In this document: positions 26,091-35,711 of the stretch, in pieces
Layout of the letters: the number at the start of each line of letters is the position of its first letter
How positions within the stretch are numbered: the stretch's first letter is position 1
Assembly: GCF_019091455.1 (NCBI RefSeq)
Contig: NZ_JAGXJN010000006.1
Coordinates: 62,001 to 126,000 of the forward strand
Reading direction: 5' to 3'
Source: Chitinophaga sp. GbtcB8
GTDB taxonomy: Bacteria > Bacteroidota > Bacteroidia > Chitinophagales > Chitinophagaceae
DNA length: 64,000 bases
Notes under the pieces: generated by a model
Databases searched by the model: none
The model's input: only the letters and a program-made list of their open reading frames with translations
Told to the model about the DNA's origin: nothing
Program-made: the position numbers and the translations under genes

Positions 26091-26516
26091 ATGAATCGCT
26101 TTATACTCTTCATCGCCGCCTGTATCTGCTTCCTTGTTTCCTGTAAAGTAGAGGAGATTGCCCCGGTAGCTGAAGCGCCCAAGAATTTAACCGGCCGCTG
26201 GAAAATTATTAAAGCTACCCGGAATGGTACGGACATTACCAACGTTTTTGATTTTACACAGTTCAGGCTCAGATTTGATTCCACGGGCAATTATATGCTG
26301 GAGAATAAGCTGCCCTTCCTGGTGAATGTAAACGGGAAGTATGCGCTGGATGATCCGGAATACCCGTTCAAGCTCACGCTTACGCCTGAAGGGGGGAGCG
26401 CTATAACTACCTCGCTCAATTATCCAACGAGCGCCGGTGTCAGGCTGTTAAACCTCACTTTCGTTCCCGGCTGTGAGCTCAATGCCTATATCTATACACT
26501 GTCAAGGGATAATTGA
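26091..26516 (+). CDS. DUF5004-like lipoprotein
   Basis: About 141 residues. The ATG at 26091 gives a clean lipoprotein signal with cysteine 18 in FLVSC, followed by KVEE, an acidic stretch of the kind that sends lipoproteins to the surface in this phylum. The core LTGRWKIIKATRNGTDIT, then FRLRFDSTGNYML, looks like a lipocalin-type small barrel as in DUF5004 proteins found beside SusC/SusD genes. Function is unknown; surface glycan binding is a reasonable guess. It lies 18 bases after SusD and 44 before the DUF4961 gene. The frame also opens at 26070, inside the end of SusD, which is less likely. Confidence 0.75.
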   Translation: MNRFILFIAACICFLVSCKVEEIAPVAEAPKNLTGRWKIIKATRNGTDITNVFDFTQFRLRFDSTGNYMLENKLPFLVNVNGKYALDDPEYPFKLTLTPEGGSAITTSLNYPTSAGVRLLNLTFVPGCELNAYIYTLSRDN

Positions 26517-26559
26517 AATATATGAGGAACTGATTTTTGAAAACTTACCTGATTATTAT

Positions 26560-27576
26560 ATGTTACCACGTTTACGTATCAAAGGACAAAGGATCTGGAT
26601 GCTGGCTGCGCTGCTTATAGTGGCCATTATTTTCAGCTTCTGTCATATAAAGATCACCAAGGTCACCATTCCCGCATCTGCTAAAGTAGGGGATGTGGTG
26701 CCTATTCAGCTGGACATTGATGTATCCTGTAATTCCGATGGCTCTGATAAGCTGATCCTGGGAGTGCTGATGCCCAAAGGCTGGAAGGGTACACAGAACT
26801 TAACAGCCACTTACAAAGGCAGCAAAGGGGATGGCAGCTTTGTAATGACGCCGCTCAGCACCCTGGCCCCGCATGGCGATGGCAAGAACTGGCCGGATTA
26901 CATGCGCGCAACATTTGGTATTGCCGGCAACCTGATAGATGATATGGAATGGGTGGTGATGCAGAGTGATGTACCATTTACCTATGGCAATAATGACAAG
27001 ATCACCGGCTCTATTTTCCTTAAGCTGAAAGTTGGGGCAGATGATAACCCCACGCTTGTAAAGCTGGCGTATGTAGTAGCTAACACTACCAATGGCTTTA
27101 CTTCTGATGGCAACGTGGATGCAGGATACGGGCCTACCGCGGAGTATTATAATGAATATATCGGGGACTGTTTTACCGTAACCGGCGGCAGCGGCGACCT
27201 GGTTGACTTCTGTAATCCACAGCTCACCACTATTTCACCGCCCAAATCCCTGGATAATGACCTGGTGACCATCACCTTTGATTCCAATGTAGCCAATACG
27301 GCCCTGTCAGGAAGCAGTGAAGTATACCTCTGCGCTACCGGTACCACCAATGATGGTAAAACGATCATTATCTGTGAGCAGACCAGCAAAACACTGATGA
27401 AGCTCACGGGCAGGGGAAGGTACGAGATCACCCTTTGGCCGCGGTCGTTCTTTGGGATCAACGATAGCCAGACGGTCACTAATATGACTTACTATATCCG
27501 GGATAAATCCGGCACCAAACAGGTTGGGTATGGTAATACCACTGCTCCCTTCACTTATAAGTTTAAATGTGGCTGA
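26560..27576 (+). CDS. DUF4961-like surface lipoprotein
   Basis: About 338 residues. A basic start (MLPRLRIKGQR) precedes a hydrophobic stretch and a cysteine at residue 28 (IIFSFC), which may be lipidated although the lipobox is imperfect. The body is beta-rich: the first part (KVTIPASAKVGDVVPIQLDI) resembles an Ig-like domain, the middle holds GVLMPKGWKGTQNL, and a C-terminal domain carries ITFDSNVANTALSG. This arrangement fits DUF4961 proteins that accompany SusD. They are thought to be surface glycan-binding proteins by position, not by direct tests known to me. The frame is open back to 26473, but the ATG at 26560 starts the signal and avoids overlap with the DUF5004 gene. Confidence 0.75.
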   Translation: MLPRLRIKGQRIWMLAALLIVAIIFSFCHIKITKVTIPASAKVGDVVPIQLDIDVSCNSDGSDKLILGVLMPKGWKGTQNLTATYKGSKGDGSFVMTPLSTLAPHGDGKNWPDYMRATFGIAGNLIDDMEWVVMQSDVPFTYGNNDKITGSIFLKLKVGADDNPTLVKLAYVVANTTNGFTSDGNVDAGYGPTAEYYNEYIGDCFTVTGGSGDLVDFCNPQLTTISPPKSLDNDLVTITFDSNVANTALSGSSEVYLCATGTTNDGKTIIICEQTSKTLMKLTGRGRYEITLWPRSFFGINDSQTVTNMTYYIRDKSGTKQVGYGNTTAPFTYKFKCG

Positions 27577-27616
27577 TCATTGCCACAACCAAAATCATCG
27601 TTTAAAACCTGATTCT

Positions 27617-30600
27617 ATGCGCTATTGGTACTATAATATATGCCTGATCGGTGTAGCCTGTCTGCTGGCGCTTCCGCATACTACGCGCGCCTTTCAGTCA
27701 TCACAGGATACCACCACAAAGGGCATTGCTCATCCGGGATGGGCAAATGGCACTGTTGTGAATGAATTTAATGAACCCTTGCCCGGTGTAAAGGTGGGCG
27801 TTAAAAATAAAGCAGATACGGTATTCACAGATAAGAACGGGCATTTTGAAATAAATGCGCCGGCAGGCGTCATGCTCGTGTTTTCGTATAAGGATTACTA
27901 TACCCGTGAATTACCGGTAAAAGCAGGAAAGGCCCTGGATGTGCAGCTAACAGATGCTTTCCTGAGATCGCCAAAGGAGGTGAACATGTTATATGAGCGG
28001 GTAGACCGTTCACGCGTGCCAGGTGCGGTATCCACCATTTATACCAACCAGCTTACCACCACGCCGGCTTCCCTGTACGTATATGCGTTCCCGGGTCAGA
28101 TGTCCGGTGTGTACACCAAACAGAATAGCGGGTTTACCTCTTTCAATGTAAAGGAAATATCTTCTCCCGAGGTTATTGGACAAACACTGGTAAATGCAGG
28201 CTCCAATAACAACCGGTCTACAGATAATTCAGAGATTGCCCTGAGCGTACGCGGGCAAACGCCTATCACGGTGATAGACGGGGTGCAGCGGGAGATCTCT
28301 TCTATTGATCCGGAATCCATCGAATCCATTTCAGTGCTGAAAGATGGTTTCTCCACCTTATTGCTGGGCAATAACAGCTCGCACCCCGTGGTGCTGGTCA
28401 CTACCCGGAGGGGAGAGCTGGGACGCCCGCGTATTTCGTTTACTGCGCAATCAGGCGTACAGCAGTCATTAGGCATGCCAAAGCCGCTGCCCGCCTACCA
28501 GTACGCCTATCTGCTGAATGAAACGCTGGCCAATGACGGCAAGCCCGCACTGTATAGCGCGGAAGATTTCAATGCTTACCGGAACCATACTGATCCTATT
28601 GGTCATCCGGATGTGAACTGGTTTAATACCCTGTTGCGGAACTATTCTCCTATCTCCAATTATAAGCTGAACGTGAACGGGGGTACGAATGTAGCGCGCT
28701 ATTCCGTATCGCTGAGCTATTTTGACCAGGAAGGGATCTTCAAAACCAGCCCGGATATTACTTATAATACCAACAACAGCTTAAAACGTTACATCATCAA
28801 TTCCGACATCGGTGTGCAGGTTAATAAAAACCTGGATGTAGACCTGCAATTGTTTGGCCGTGTGCAGAATGCGCGGGAGCCTGGAAATGATTACAATGCA
28901 CTGCTGTCGGCACTGTATGCCACACCCAATAACGCTTATCCCATCTATAATCCTAACGGCACTTTCGGCGGTAATAATACCGGCGGTAATAACGGCCCTT
29001 ATAGTAATAACCTGTTGTCAAGGGCGCAGTACTCCGGGTATACACAGAATAATACCAATGATATCCTGGCGAATGTAGACCTGCATTATAACCTGAATAG
29101 CGTATTACCCGGACTAAGCGCAAAGCTGAAAGGGAATTTATCTTACCAGTCCATTACAGCGCTGGACAGGAGCCTGCAGAACCCTTCCTATGGCCTGATG
29201 GATAATGAGTATCTGATTTATGGCACTACCACTGCGCAGAACAATAAGTTCCGTACAGTATTCACTTCCCGCCAGTCCTTCGGACAATTAAGCCTGAACT
29301 ACGACCGGCACTTTAATAAAAGTAATGTAACGGCACAGGCATTATATGATGTGAAGTCTATTGTGGCAAACTACGACCTGGCTTCTACCACCACGAATGT
29401 TGGTCTAAGGGCAGGGTACGATTATGAGAATAAGTATTTTGTAAATGCAACGCTCATCGGCAGCAAAAATAACCGTTATCCTTCCGGCGGCCAGTGGGGC
29501 CTGTTCTATGGCGCAGGCCTGGGCTGGGAAATGGGGCGTGAATCATTTATAAAAGATAATATTTCCTGGATCAGCGGCTGGAAATGGAGGGCTACCTATG
29601 CAAGAACAGGCAATGCAAACATTGATCTGAACGCAGCGCTGTATTACGCCTATTCACAAACATATTCTTCCAACAACAATAATAAGAATTACCAGGTAGG
29701 CACCAGCTATACCAATGTGTATTACCAGTATGAGGGTACCCTGGCTAATCCATACATCACCTGGGAAAAAGGCGATAAGCTGGATATTGGTACGGATATT
29801 TCTTTCCTGCATGATCATTTGCAGCTGTCAGCTGATTATTACCATGACCGCTATTCGGATGTGCTGGGCTTTCGCGGCAATTCCATCGCCCTGTTAGGTA
29901 CTGCTTACCCGTTGGAGAATATTGGTAAGAACCTTTACCAGGGTATAGAGCTGTCCCTTACCTATAACAACCACGCAGGCAATTTCAACTACTTTGTAAC
30001 AGCCAATGGCAGCCTGGCTTATTCAAAGATCCTTTACAACGACGAGCTGGCAACGCCATACGCCTGGAACAGCCGCACAGGATTACCGGTATCAGGTACC
30101 TTCTACGGTTATACGGCATTAGGGCTTTACCAGGATGCGCATGATGCTGCCACTAGCGCGCATATAGCAGGGTATACCCCCAGCCCCGGTGATATCAAGT
30201 ACAAAGATCTTAACGGGGATGGAGTTATTGACTACTTTGACCAGTCCACCATCGGGGGCCGTAAGCCGCTGGCTTTTTACGGTGTAACCCTGGGCGCTAA
30301 TTACAAGGGATTTAATTTCAGCGTTATTATCCAGGGGGTAGCCAACCGGCAGATCAGCGTAGAAAATAATGTGATCGATCATTTTGGCCTGGATTATTCC
30401 ACTACTAACGGGCAGGCATATGCCAGCGCCACGGGCCGCTGGACGCCGGAAACGGCAGACAGGGCTACGCTCTCACGCCTGGCAGTATCTGCGGCAAATA
30501 ATAACGCACTGTTCTCCACCTTTTACCTGAAGAATGGAAACTATGTACGCTTGCGCAATGCGGAGCTGGGATATTCATTGCCTTATAGTTTACTGAGAAG

Positions 30601-30745
30601 GATCCGCATCTCCGGTTTAAAGATATTCCTGGATGGCGAGAACCTGTTCACCATGGCAGGATTTAAGGGGATGGACCCGGAAGTAATGCCCACCAGCTAC
30701 CCTATACAAAGAGTGGTAACTGCCGGGGTTAATATTAAGTTATAA
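27617..30745 (+). CDS. SusC-family TonB-dependent transporter with a divergent plug
   Basis: About 1042 residues. A signal peptide (to residue 25) precedes a CarboxypepD_reg-like domain (about 44-112), the plug (about 135-270) and a 22-strand barrel ending in VNIKL. The order and the plug words VRGQTPITVIDGV (211-223), ESIESISVLKD and VLVTTRRG identify SusC. It is unusual in lacking the VVVGYG stretch where the TonB box normally sits (about 115-130 reads SPKEVNMLYERVD). It also has LKDGFSTLLLGNNSSHP where family members have LKDASATAIYGxRGANG. It should import oligosaccharides released at the surface, partnered with the SusD at 24295 or 30759. The ATG at 27617 opens the signal; the longer frame from 27524 overlaps the previous gene. 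Confidence 0.92.
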   Translation: MRYWYYNICLIGVACLLALPHTTRAFQSSQDTTTKGIAHPGWANGTVVNEFNEPLPGVKVGVKNKADTVFTDKNGHFEINAPAGVMLVFSYKDYYTRELPVKAGKALDVQLTDAFLRSPKEVNMLYERVDRSRVPGAVSTIYTNQLTTTPASLYVYAFPGQMSGVYTKQNSGFTSFNVKEISSPEVIGQTLVNAGSNNNRSTDNSEIALSVRGQTPITVIDGVQREISSIDPESIESISVLKDGFSTLLLGNNSSHPVVLVTTRRGELGRPRISFTAQSGVQQSLGMPKPLPAYQYAYLLNETLANDGKPALYSAEDFNAYRNHTDPIGHPDVNWFNTLLRNYSPISNYKLNVNGGTNVARYSVSLSYFDQEGIFKTSPDITYNTNNSLKRYIINSDIGVQVNKNLDVDLQLFGRVQNAREPGNDYNALLSALYATPNNAYPIYNPNGTFGGNNTGGNNGPYSNNLLSRAQYSGYTQNNTNDILANVDLHYNLNSVLPGLSAKLKGNLSYQSITALDRSLQNPSYGLMDNEYLIYGTTTAQNNKFRTVFTSRQSFGQLSLNYDRHFNKSNVTAQALYDVKSIVANYDLASTTTNVGLRAGYDYENKYFVNATLIGSKNNRYPSGGQWGLFYGAGLGWEMGRESFIKDNISWISGWKWRATYARTGNANIDLNAALYYAYSQTYSSNNNNKNYQVGTSYTNVYYQYEGTLANPYITWEKGDKLDIGTDISFLHDHLQLSADYYHDRYSDVLGFRGNSIALLGTAYPLENIGKNLYQGIELSLTYNNHAGNFNYFVTANGSLAYSKILYNDELATPYAWNSRTGLPVSGTFYGYTALGLYQDAHDAATSAHIAGYTPSPGDIKYKDLNGDGVIDYFDQSTIGGRKPLAFYGVTLGANYKGFNFSVIIQGVANRQISVENNVIDHFGLDYSTTNGQAYASATGRWTPETADRATLSRLAVSAANNNALFSTFYLKNGNYVRLRNAELGYSLPYSLLRRIRISGLKIFLDGENLFTMAGFKGMDPEVMPTSYPIQRVVTAGVNIKL

Positions 30746-30758
30746 ATGAGATTGAGCT

Positions 30759-32525
30759 ATGCAAAGACATTATATCCATACAATAGCTGTTTTCCTGCTG
30801 GTGGCGGTCATTTTGGGCGCTTGCAAAAAATATGAGCAGTTCCCGGTAGACAAAGTGACCGGTAACTATGTATTTGATCCGCTGGATTCTGCAGGGGTAA
30901 ATGCACAGTCGTTCTTATATGGGATCTATGCCATTGTCAAGAATGGCCACAACCGGGTGGGCGGTGATTACCTGGATGCAGCCTCAGATGATGCAGTATC
31001 TTCCAAAACAGGCGGCAATATACCGGTTACCCTCATCGCTACCAATGCGGTAACTGCTTTCAATTTCCCGGGTGCGGAGAATCTCTGGGAAGGTACCAAT
31101 CTCTCGCAGTCGCCTAATAGTACCGGCGTACCGGAATCTTTCTGGGCAGGGATCCGCAATGCCAATATTTTCATCAATAACATTGGCGTAGTGCCGGTAA
31201 AGGGAGGGCTTGCCAATGGCACTACAACAGCCCAGGTGTGGAGAAGCGAAGCGCGGTTCCTGCGTGCCTATTTCTACTTTGAGCTGGTAAGGCGTTATGG
31301 CGGCGTACCGCTGCTGGGCGATAAAGTGTATAACATCGGAGAAGATCTTAGCCTTCCCCGCAGCAGCTTTGCAGATTGTATATCTTATATCACAGGGGAA
31401 TGTGATGCCATCAGGGATAGCCTGCTCACAGCCCCGGTAGCAGATGCAGATAACTACCGCGTTACAAAGGGTGCCGCTATGACCCTTAAGATGAAAGCCC
31501 TGCTGCTGGCTGCCAGCCCGCTCTTTAACGGCAACAATATTGATAATGCAAATAACCTTACCGGGTATACGAATTATGATGCAAACCGCTGGGTGCAGGC
31601 AGCACAGGCTGCAAAAGATGTGATAGACCTGCATACTTATGCCCTGCATACTTCTTTTACCGGCATTTTCCTGGATCAGAATAACAGTGAGCGCATTTTT
31701 ATCCGGCCGGGGAACAACACTACCAGTATTGAAACAGGCAATAGCCCTGTAGGGTTTTCAGCAGGCGGCACCGGCAATACCAGCCCTACGCAGGAGCTGG
31801 TGGATGCTTTTCCCATGCAGAACGGCCTGCCCATTACAGACCCGGCTTCCGGGTACCTGGTATCTGATCCCTATAGTGTATTGTCTGATGTAAAACGTGA
31901 TCCACGCTTTACCGCCACCATTTTCTATAATGGCGCCAAATGGCTGAACGGCACGGTACAAACATATGAAGGAGGGCAAAGCAAGCCTAATTCCTCTTTA
32001 CAGCAAACAGTAAGCGGTTATTACATGCGCAAGTTCATGGGCAATTTTGAAGCTGCCGCCACCTTCAGCAATCATTCTTCCGACTGGATCATTATGCGGT
32101 ATGCAGAGGTGCTGCTGGCCTATGCAGAGGCGCGTAATGAAGCAGAACCTGCGCCGCAGGCAGATGTGTATGAGCAGCTGTATGCCATCAGGGCACGTGC
32201 AGGAATTGAGGCCGGGGCAGGCGGCAACTATGGCCTGGCGCCTGGTATGACGCGGGAGCAGATGAGAGCTGTTATTCAGAATGAATGGCGGATAGAGTTT
32301 GCCTTTGAAGAGCACCGGTATTTTGATATCCGCAGGTGGAAGATAGCCGGCACCGTTATGAACCAGCCACGTACGGGCGTATCCGTAGTAAAGAGCGGTA
32401 ACGCTTTTACCTATAATCCCATTACGGTGCTCACAACGGTGTTTAAGGAAAGTCAATATCTGTATCCCATCCCTTACAATGAGGTGGCCAAGAACCCGAA
32501 TATGAAACAAAATCCGGGACAGTAA
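30759..32525 (+). CDS. SusD/RagB-family outer-membrane glycan-binding lipoprotein
   Basis: 588 residues with a lipoprotein signal, cysteine 22 in ILGAC. SusD marks include SEARFLRAYFYFELVRRYGGVPLLG (about 163-187), KMKALLLAASPLFN, and the C-terminal NEWRIEFAFEEHRYFDIRRWK. It is related to the SusD at 24295 but clearly not a recent duplicate. It lies 14 bases after one SusC gene and 36 before the next. The SusC at 32561 is a likely partner because paired proteins are usually adjacent, but the pairing of the two SusD and two SusC proteins cannot be fixed from order alone. Confidence 0.93.
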   Translation: MQRHYIHTIAVFLLVAVILGACKKYEQFPVDKVTGNYVFDPLDSAGVNAQSFLYGIYAIVKNGHNRVGGDYLDAASDDAVSSKTGGNIPVTLIATNAVTAFNFPGAENLWEGTNLSQSPNSTGVPESFWAGIRNANIFINNIGVVPVKGGLANGTTTAQVWRSEARFLRAYFYFELVRRYGGVPLLGDKVYNIGEDLSLPRSSFADCISYITGECDAIRDSLLTAPVADADNYRVTKGAAMTLKMKALLLAASPLFNGNNIDNANNLTGYTNYDANRWVQAAQAAKDVIDLHTYALHTSFTGIFLDQNNSERIFIRPGNNTTSIETGNSPVGFSAGGTGNTSPTQELVDAFPMQNGLPITDPASGYLVSDPYSVLSDVKRDPRFTATIFYNGAKWLNGTVQTYEGGQSKPNSSLQQTVSGYYMRKFMGNFEAAATFSNHSSDWIIMRYAEVLLAYAEARNEAEPAPQADVYEQLYAIRARAGIEAGAGGNYGLAPGMTREQMRAVIQNEWRIEFAFEEHRYFDIRRWKIAGTVMNQPRTGVSVVKSGNAFTYNPITVLTTVFKESQYLYPIPYNEVAKNPNMKQNPGQ

Positions 32526-32560
32526 ACCCATTGCATTCCTAAAATTATAAACAAACAGAT

Positions 32561-35500
32561 ATGCGGAAAATAATACTGCTCATTTGTATAATTATAAATA
32601 TCATTCCCGGTTATTTGCTGGCGCAGAACCGCGTTATCACCGGCACCGTGCGGGATCTCCAGGGACCGCTGCCCGGGGTATCTGTGGGCGAGAAGAATGT
32701 GCCGGGTAACGGGGCGGTTACCGATGCCGGAGGTAAGTTCAGAGTAACGTTAAAAGGCAGATCCAATACGCTGATATTCCGTTTCGTGGGATATGTAACC
32801 CGGGAGCTGAACGTTGCAGGAGAGGAGAAGAGTATCGACGTAACCATGGCTTCAGATAACCAGGCGCTGGGCGAAGTAGTGGTGGTAGGTTATGGCAAAA
32901 CAACCCGTATTACCAATACCGGTTCTGTAAGCACCATTAACGCAGCGGAGATCAGGAACGTGCCAACAGCCAATGTGCAGAATGCATTAACAGGAAGGCT
33001 GCCGGGCTTCTTTTCCCAGCAGGGATCAGGCCAGCCGGGAAAAGATGCTTCTGACTTTTATATACGGGGCGTAAGCTCGCTGAACCCAGCCGGCAATAAG
33101 CCCCTGATCATTGTGGATGATGTAGAGTACACCTATGACCAGCTGCAGCAGATCAATGTGAATGAGATTTCTTCTATCTCTGTGCTGAAAGATGCTTCTA
33201 CCACTGCTATCTATGGTATCAAGGGGGCAAACGGGGTGCTGGTAGTAACTACCCGCCGTGGTAAGCTGGGCAAGCCGCAGATCAATGTGCGGGTGGAAGG
33301 TGGGATACAAACGCCTACAAAGATCCCTAAATTCCTGGATGCCTACCAGTCTGCCACCCTGATCAACCAGGCGGAGGCAAATGATGGCCAGATCCCTGAA
33401 TTTACACAGGATGACCTTAACCTGTTTAAGAACGGGCAGGATCCTTACGGGCATCCCAATGTGAATTGGTATGATGCTATTTTTAAACAGTACAGCTACC
33501 AGCAAAATACCAACCTGGATATTTCCGGTGGTAATAACGTGGTGAAATACTTTATTTCCGGCGGTGCGCTGAACCAGAATGGACTGGTGCGTAGTTTCCC
33601 TGATCCGCGGGGCAACGTTAATACCAACTACAATTTTAAGCGGTATAATTTCAGGTCTAACCTGGATCTGAAGGCCAATAAAACATTGGACCTGCGGCTG
33701 GATGTGACCACCCGTTTTTCCACCACCAACTCGCCTAACCTGAGTGCGGCCAGCGCCTTATCAGAGGTGTTTGACTTTAGCCGTTTAACGCCTTTTACAG
33801 CGCCCTTCCTGAACCCGGATGGATCTTACGCTTACGCCTACTCGCGGTTCAACAGCGGGCATTTGCCTACCCTGAATGCTAGGCTGGCCACCGGTGGTTA
33901 CCAGAATGCAAAACGTACGGATTATAACATTATGTTCAATGCTACCCAGCAGCTGAATGCTATTACGGATGGATTGTCTGTGACTGCGCGCGTGGCTTAT
34001 TCCAGCCAGGAGCAATATACCCGGGGTACCGGTAACTACGGGCCTATCCCATCTTACCACTATGATCCGGCCAGTAAATCTTACCTGCTGAATCCCGGCG
34101 GTACCTATGTATTCCCGAATATTTACTATAGCGGCAATACAAATATTTATACCACCAATGTCAATGTGCAGCTCTTTTCCAATTATGACCGCACTTTTAA
34201 TTCCAAACACCATGTGAGCGGCCTGGTATTGCTGAATCAGCAGTCGCAGACCTTTGATGCGTATGATAATTTAGATCCCGCATCAGTAGGCGTGCCGGCA
34301 AAGTTCCAGGGGGTATCTGCATCTGCTAATTATGAATATGACGGCAAGTATTTATTGGACCTGAAAGCCGCCTATAACGGAACGGACCGGTTTGCGTCTA
34401 ACCACCGTTTTGGGCTTTTTCCTGCCATAGGCATCGGGTATAATTTGTCCGGTGAAAAGTTCTTTAAAGAAGCCTTCCCCGTGTTCGGGCTGTTCAAGAT
34501 CCGCGGTTCCTATGGCATTGTAGGTTCAGATGCAGCGCCTAATAACAGGTATATCTATGCACAGAACTACATTCAAAATCTCAATAATTATCCGTTCGGG
34601 GAATCACCCATTAATTACAACATGTTTTATGAGGGCAACCTGGCCAACAGCAATGTGGTATGGGAAAAGCAGCGGGAAATCAACCTTGCGCTGGACCTGA
34701 ACATGCTGAAGGATAACCGCCTTTCCGCTACCATCGAGGTATTCCGTAACATCCGTTATGATCAGCTGATAGTGCCTAACAATGTACCTGATATTATTGG
34801 GGTAGGGTTGCCGGCTATAAACGTGGGGCGTACACGTAACCAGGGCTTTGACGGGCAGATAGGTTATCACAGCAGCATTGGCAATGTACAGTGGGGAACT
34901 AACTTTGTATTCTCCTATGCAAAGAATAAAATATTGTATGAGAGTGAAGCAGCGCCGGCATACACCTGGCTGGCACGCACCGGCCAGCCGCTGAACCAGC
35001 CATTCGGGTATCATTCTTTAGGGTATTATACCGAGCAGGATCTTGCAAATGTAACCACCTATCAGAATGCAAATGGCGGCAGCAATGCCGGTAATAAAAC
35101 AGTAGCTATCCCGGATAACGGGCTGCCATTACATGCAGGCGATCTCAAATACCAGGACCTGAACGGGGATGGCTTTATTAATATCTTTGACCAGCGGGCT
35201 ATCGGGCATCCTAATTTGCCTAATACCAACCTGGGTTTAAATCTGCAGGCATCTTACAAGGGCTTTAGTGTGAGTGTGCTGCTGCAGGGCTCTTTCAACT
35301 ATAGCTTTATTATTACAGGCACCGGTATAGAGCCGTTTATAGGGCAGTTCCAGCCTGTACACCTGGAATCCTGGACGCCTGAGAATGCGGCCGCTGCAGG
35401 GTATCCAAGGCTTACTACTAATAAGTCATCTGTGAACAGTCCTACATATTACCCTTCAGATTACTGGCTGGTGAATGCGCATTATGTGCGCCTGAAAACA

Positions 35501-35701
35501 GTGGATATTGGTTACCAGTTCCCGACCCGGATGTTACCTTTCAAATTGAACAGCGTACGGCTTTATATGAGCGCGTACAACCTGTTCACCTGGGATAACT
35601 ACCGTAAATACCAGCAGGATCCGGAGATCAGCACCAATACCGCCGGAGATGCGTATATTAACCAGCGTGTGCTGATAATGGGGCTGCAGATCAGTCTTTA
35701 A
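32561..35701 (+). CDS. SusC-family TonB-dependent transporter
   Basis: 1046 residues with a signal peptide (to LLAQN, about residue 22). The CarboxypepD_reg domain covers about 24-98, a standard VVVVGYG stretch sits at 106-112, and the plug holds FYIRGVSSLNP, PLIIVDDVEYTYDQL and LKDASTTAIYGIKGANGVLV. The barrel fills the rest, with a calcium-loop-like DLNGDGFINIFDQ near residue 865. In contrast to the SusC at 27617 its plug is canonical. It should import mannose-containing oligosaccharides across the outer membrane. The gene lies in the middle of the long operon; the Lgt-like gene starts 11 bases after its stop. Confidence 0.95.
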   Translation: MRKIILLICIIINIIPGYLLAQNRVITGTVRDLQGPLPGVSVGEKNVPGNGAVTDAGGKFRVTLKGRSNTLIFRFVGYVTRELNVAGEEKSIDVTMASDNQALGEVVVVGYGKTTRITNTGSVSTINAAEIRNVPTANVQNALTGRLPGFFSQQGSGQPGKDASDFYIRGVSSLNPAGNKPLIIVDDVEYTYDQLQQINVNEISSISVLKDASTTAIYGIKGANGVLVVTTRRGKLGKPQINVRVEGGIQTPTKIPKFLDAYQSATLINQAEANDGQIPEFTQDDLNLFKNGQDPYGHPNVNWYDAIFKQYSYQQNTNLDISGGNNVVKYFISGGALNQNGLVRSFPDPRGNVNTNYNFKRYNFRSNLDLKANKTLDLRLDVTTRFSTTNSPNLSAASALSEVFDFSRLTPFTAPFLNPDGSYAYAYSRFNSGHLPTLNARLATGGYQNAKRTDYNIMFNATQQLNAITDGLSVTARVAYSSQEQYTRGTGNYGPIPSYHYDPASKSYLLNPGGTYVFPNIYYSGNTNIYTTNVNVQLFSNYDRTFNSKHHVSGLVLLNQQSQTFDAYDNLDPASVGVPAKFQGVSASANYEYDGKYLLDLKAAYNGTDRFASNHRFGLFPAIGIGYNLSGEKFFKEAFPVFGLFKIRGSYGIVGSDAAPNNRYIYAQNYIQNLNNYPFGESPINYNMFYEGNLANSNVVWEKQREINLALDLNMLKDNRLSATIEVFRNIRYDQLIVPNNVPDIIGVGLPAINVGRTRNQGFDGQIGYHSSIGNVQWGTNFVFSYAKNKILYESEAAPAYTWLARTGQPLNQPFGYHSLGYYTEQDLANVTTYQNANGGSNAGNKTVAIPDNGLPLHAGDLKYQDLNGDGFINIFDQRAIGHPNLPNTNLGLNLQASYKGFSVSVLLQGSFNYSFIITGTGIEPFIGQFQPVHLESWTPENAAAAGYPRLTTNKSSVNSPTYYPSDYWLVNAHYVRLKTVDIGYQFPTRMLPFKLNSVRLYMSAYNLFTWDNYRKYQQDPEISTNTAGDAYINQRVLIMGLQISL

Positions 35702-35711
35702 AATATGCCGT

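Noticed and set aside
30195..30250. DLNGDGVIDYFDQ in SusC read as an EF-hand enzyme site
   Set aside because: This calcium-loop-like sequence is a standard part of SusC barrels and is also present in the SusC at 32561, so it is not a separate domain.
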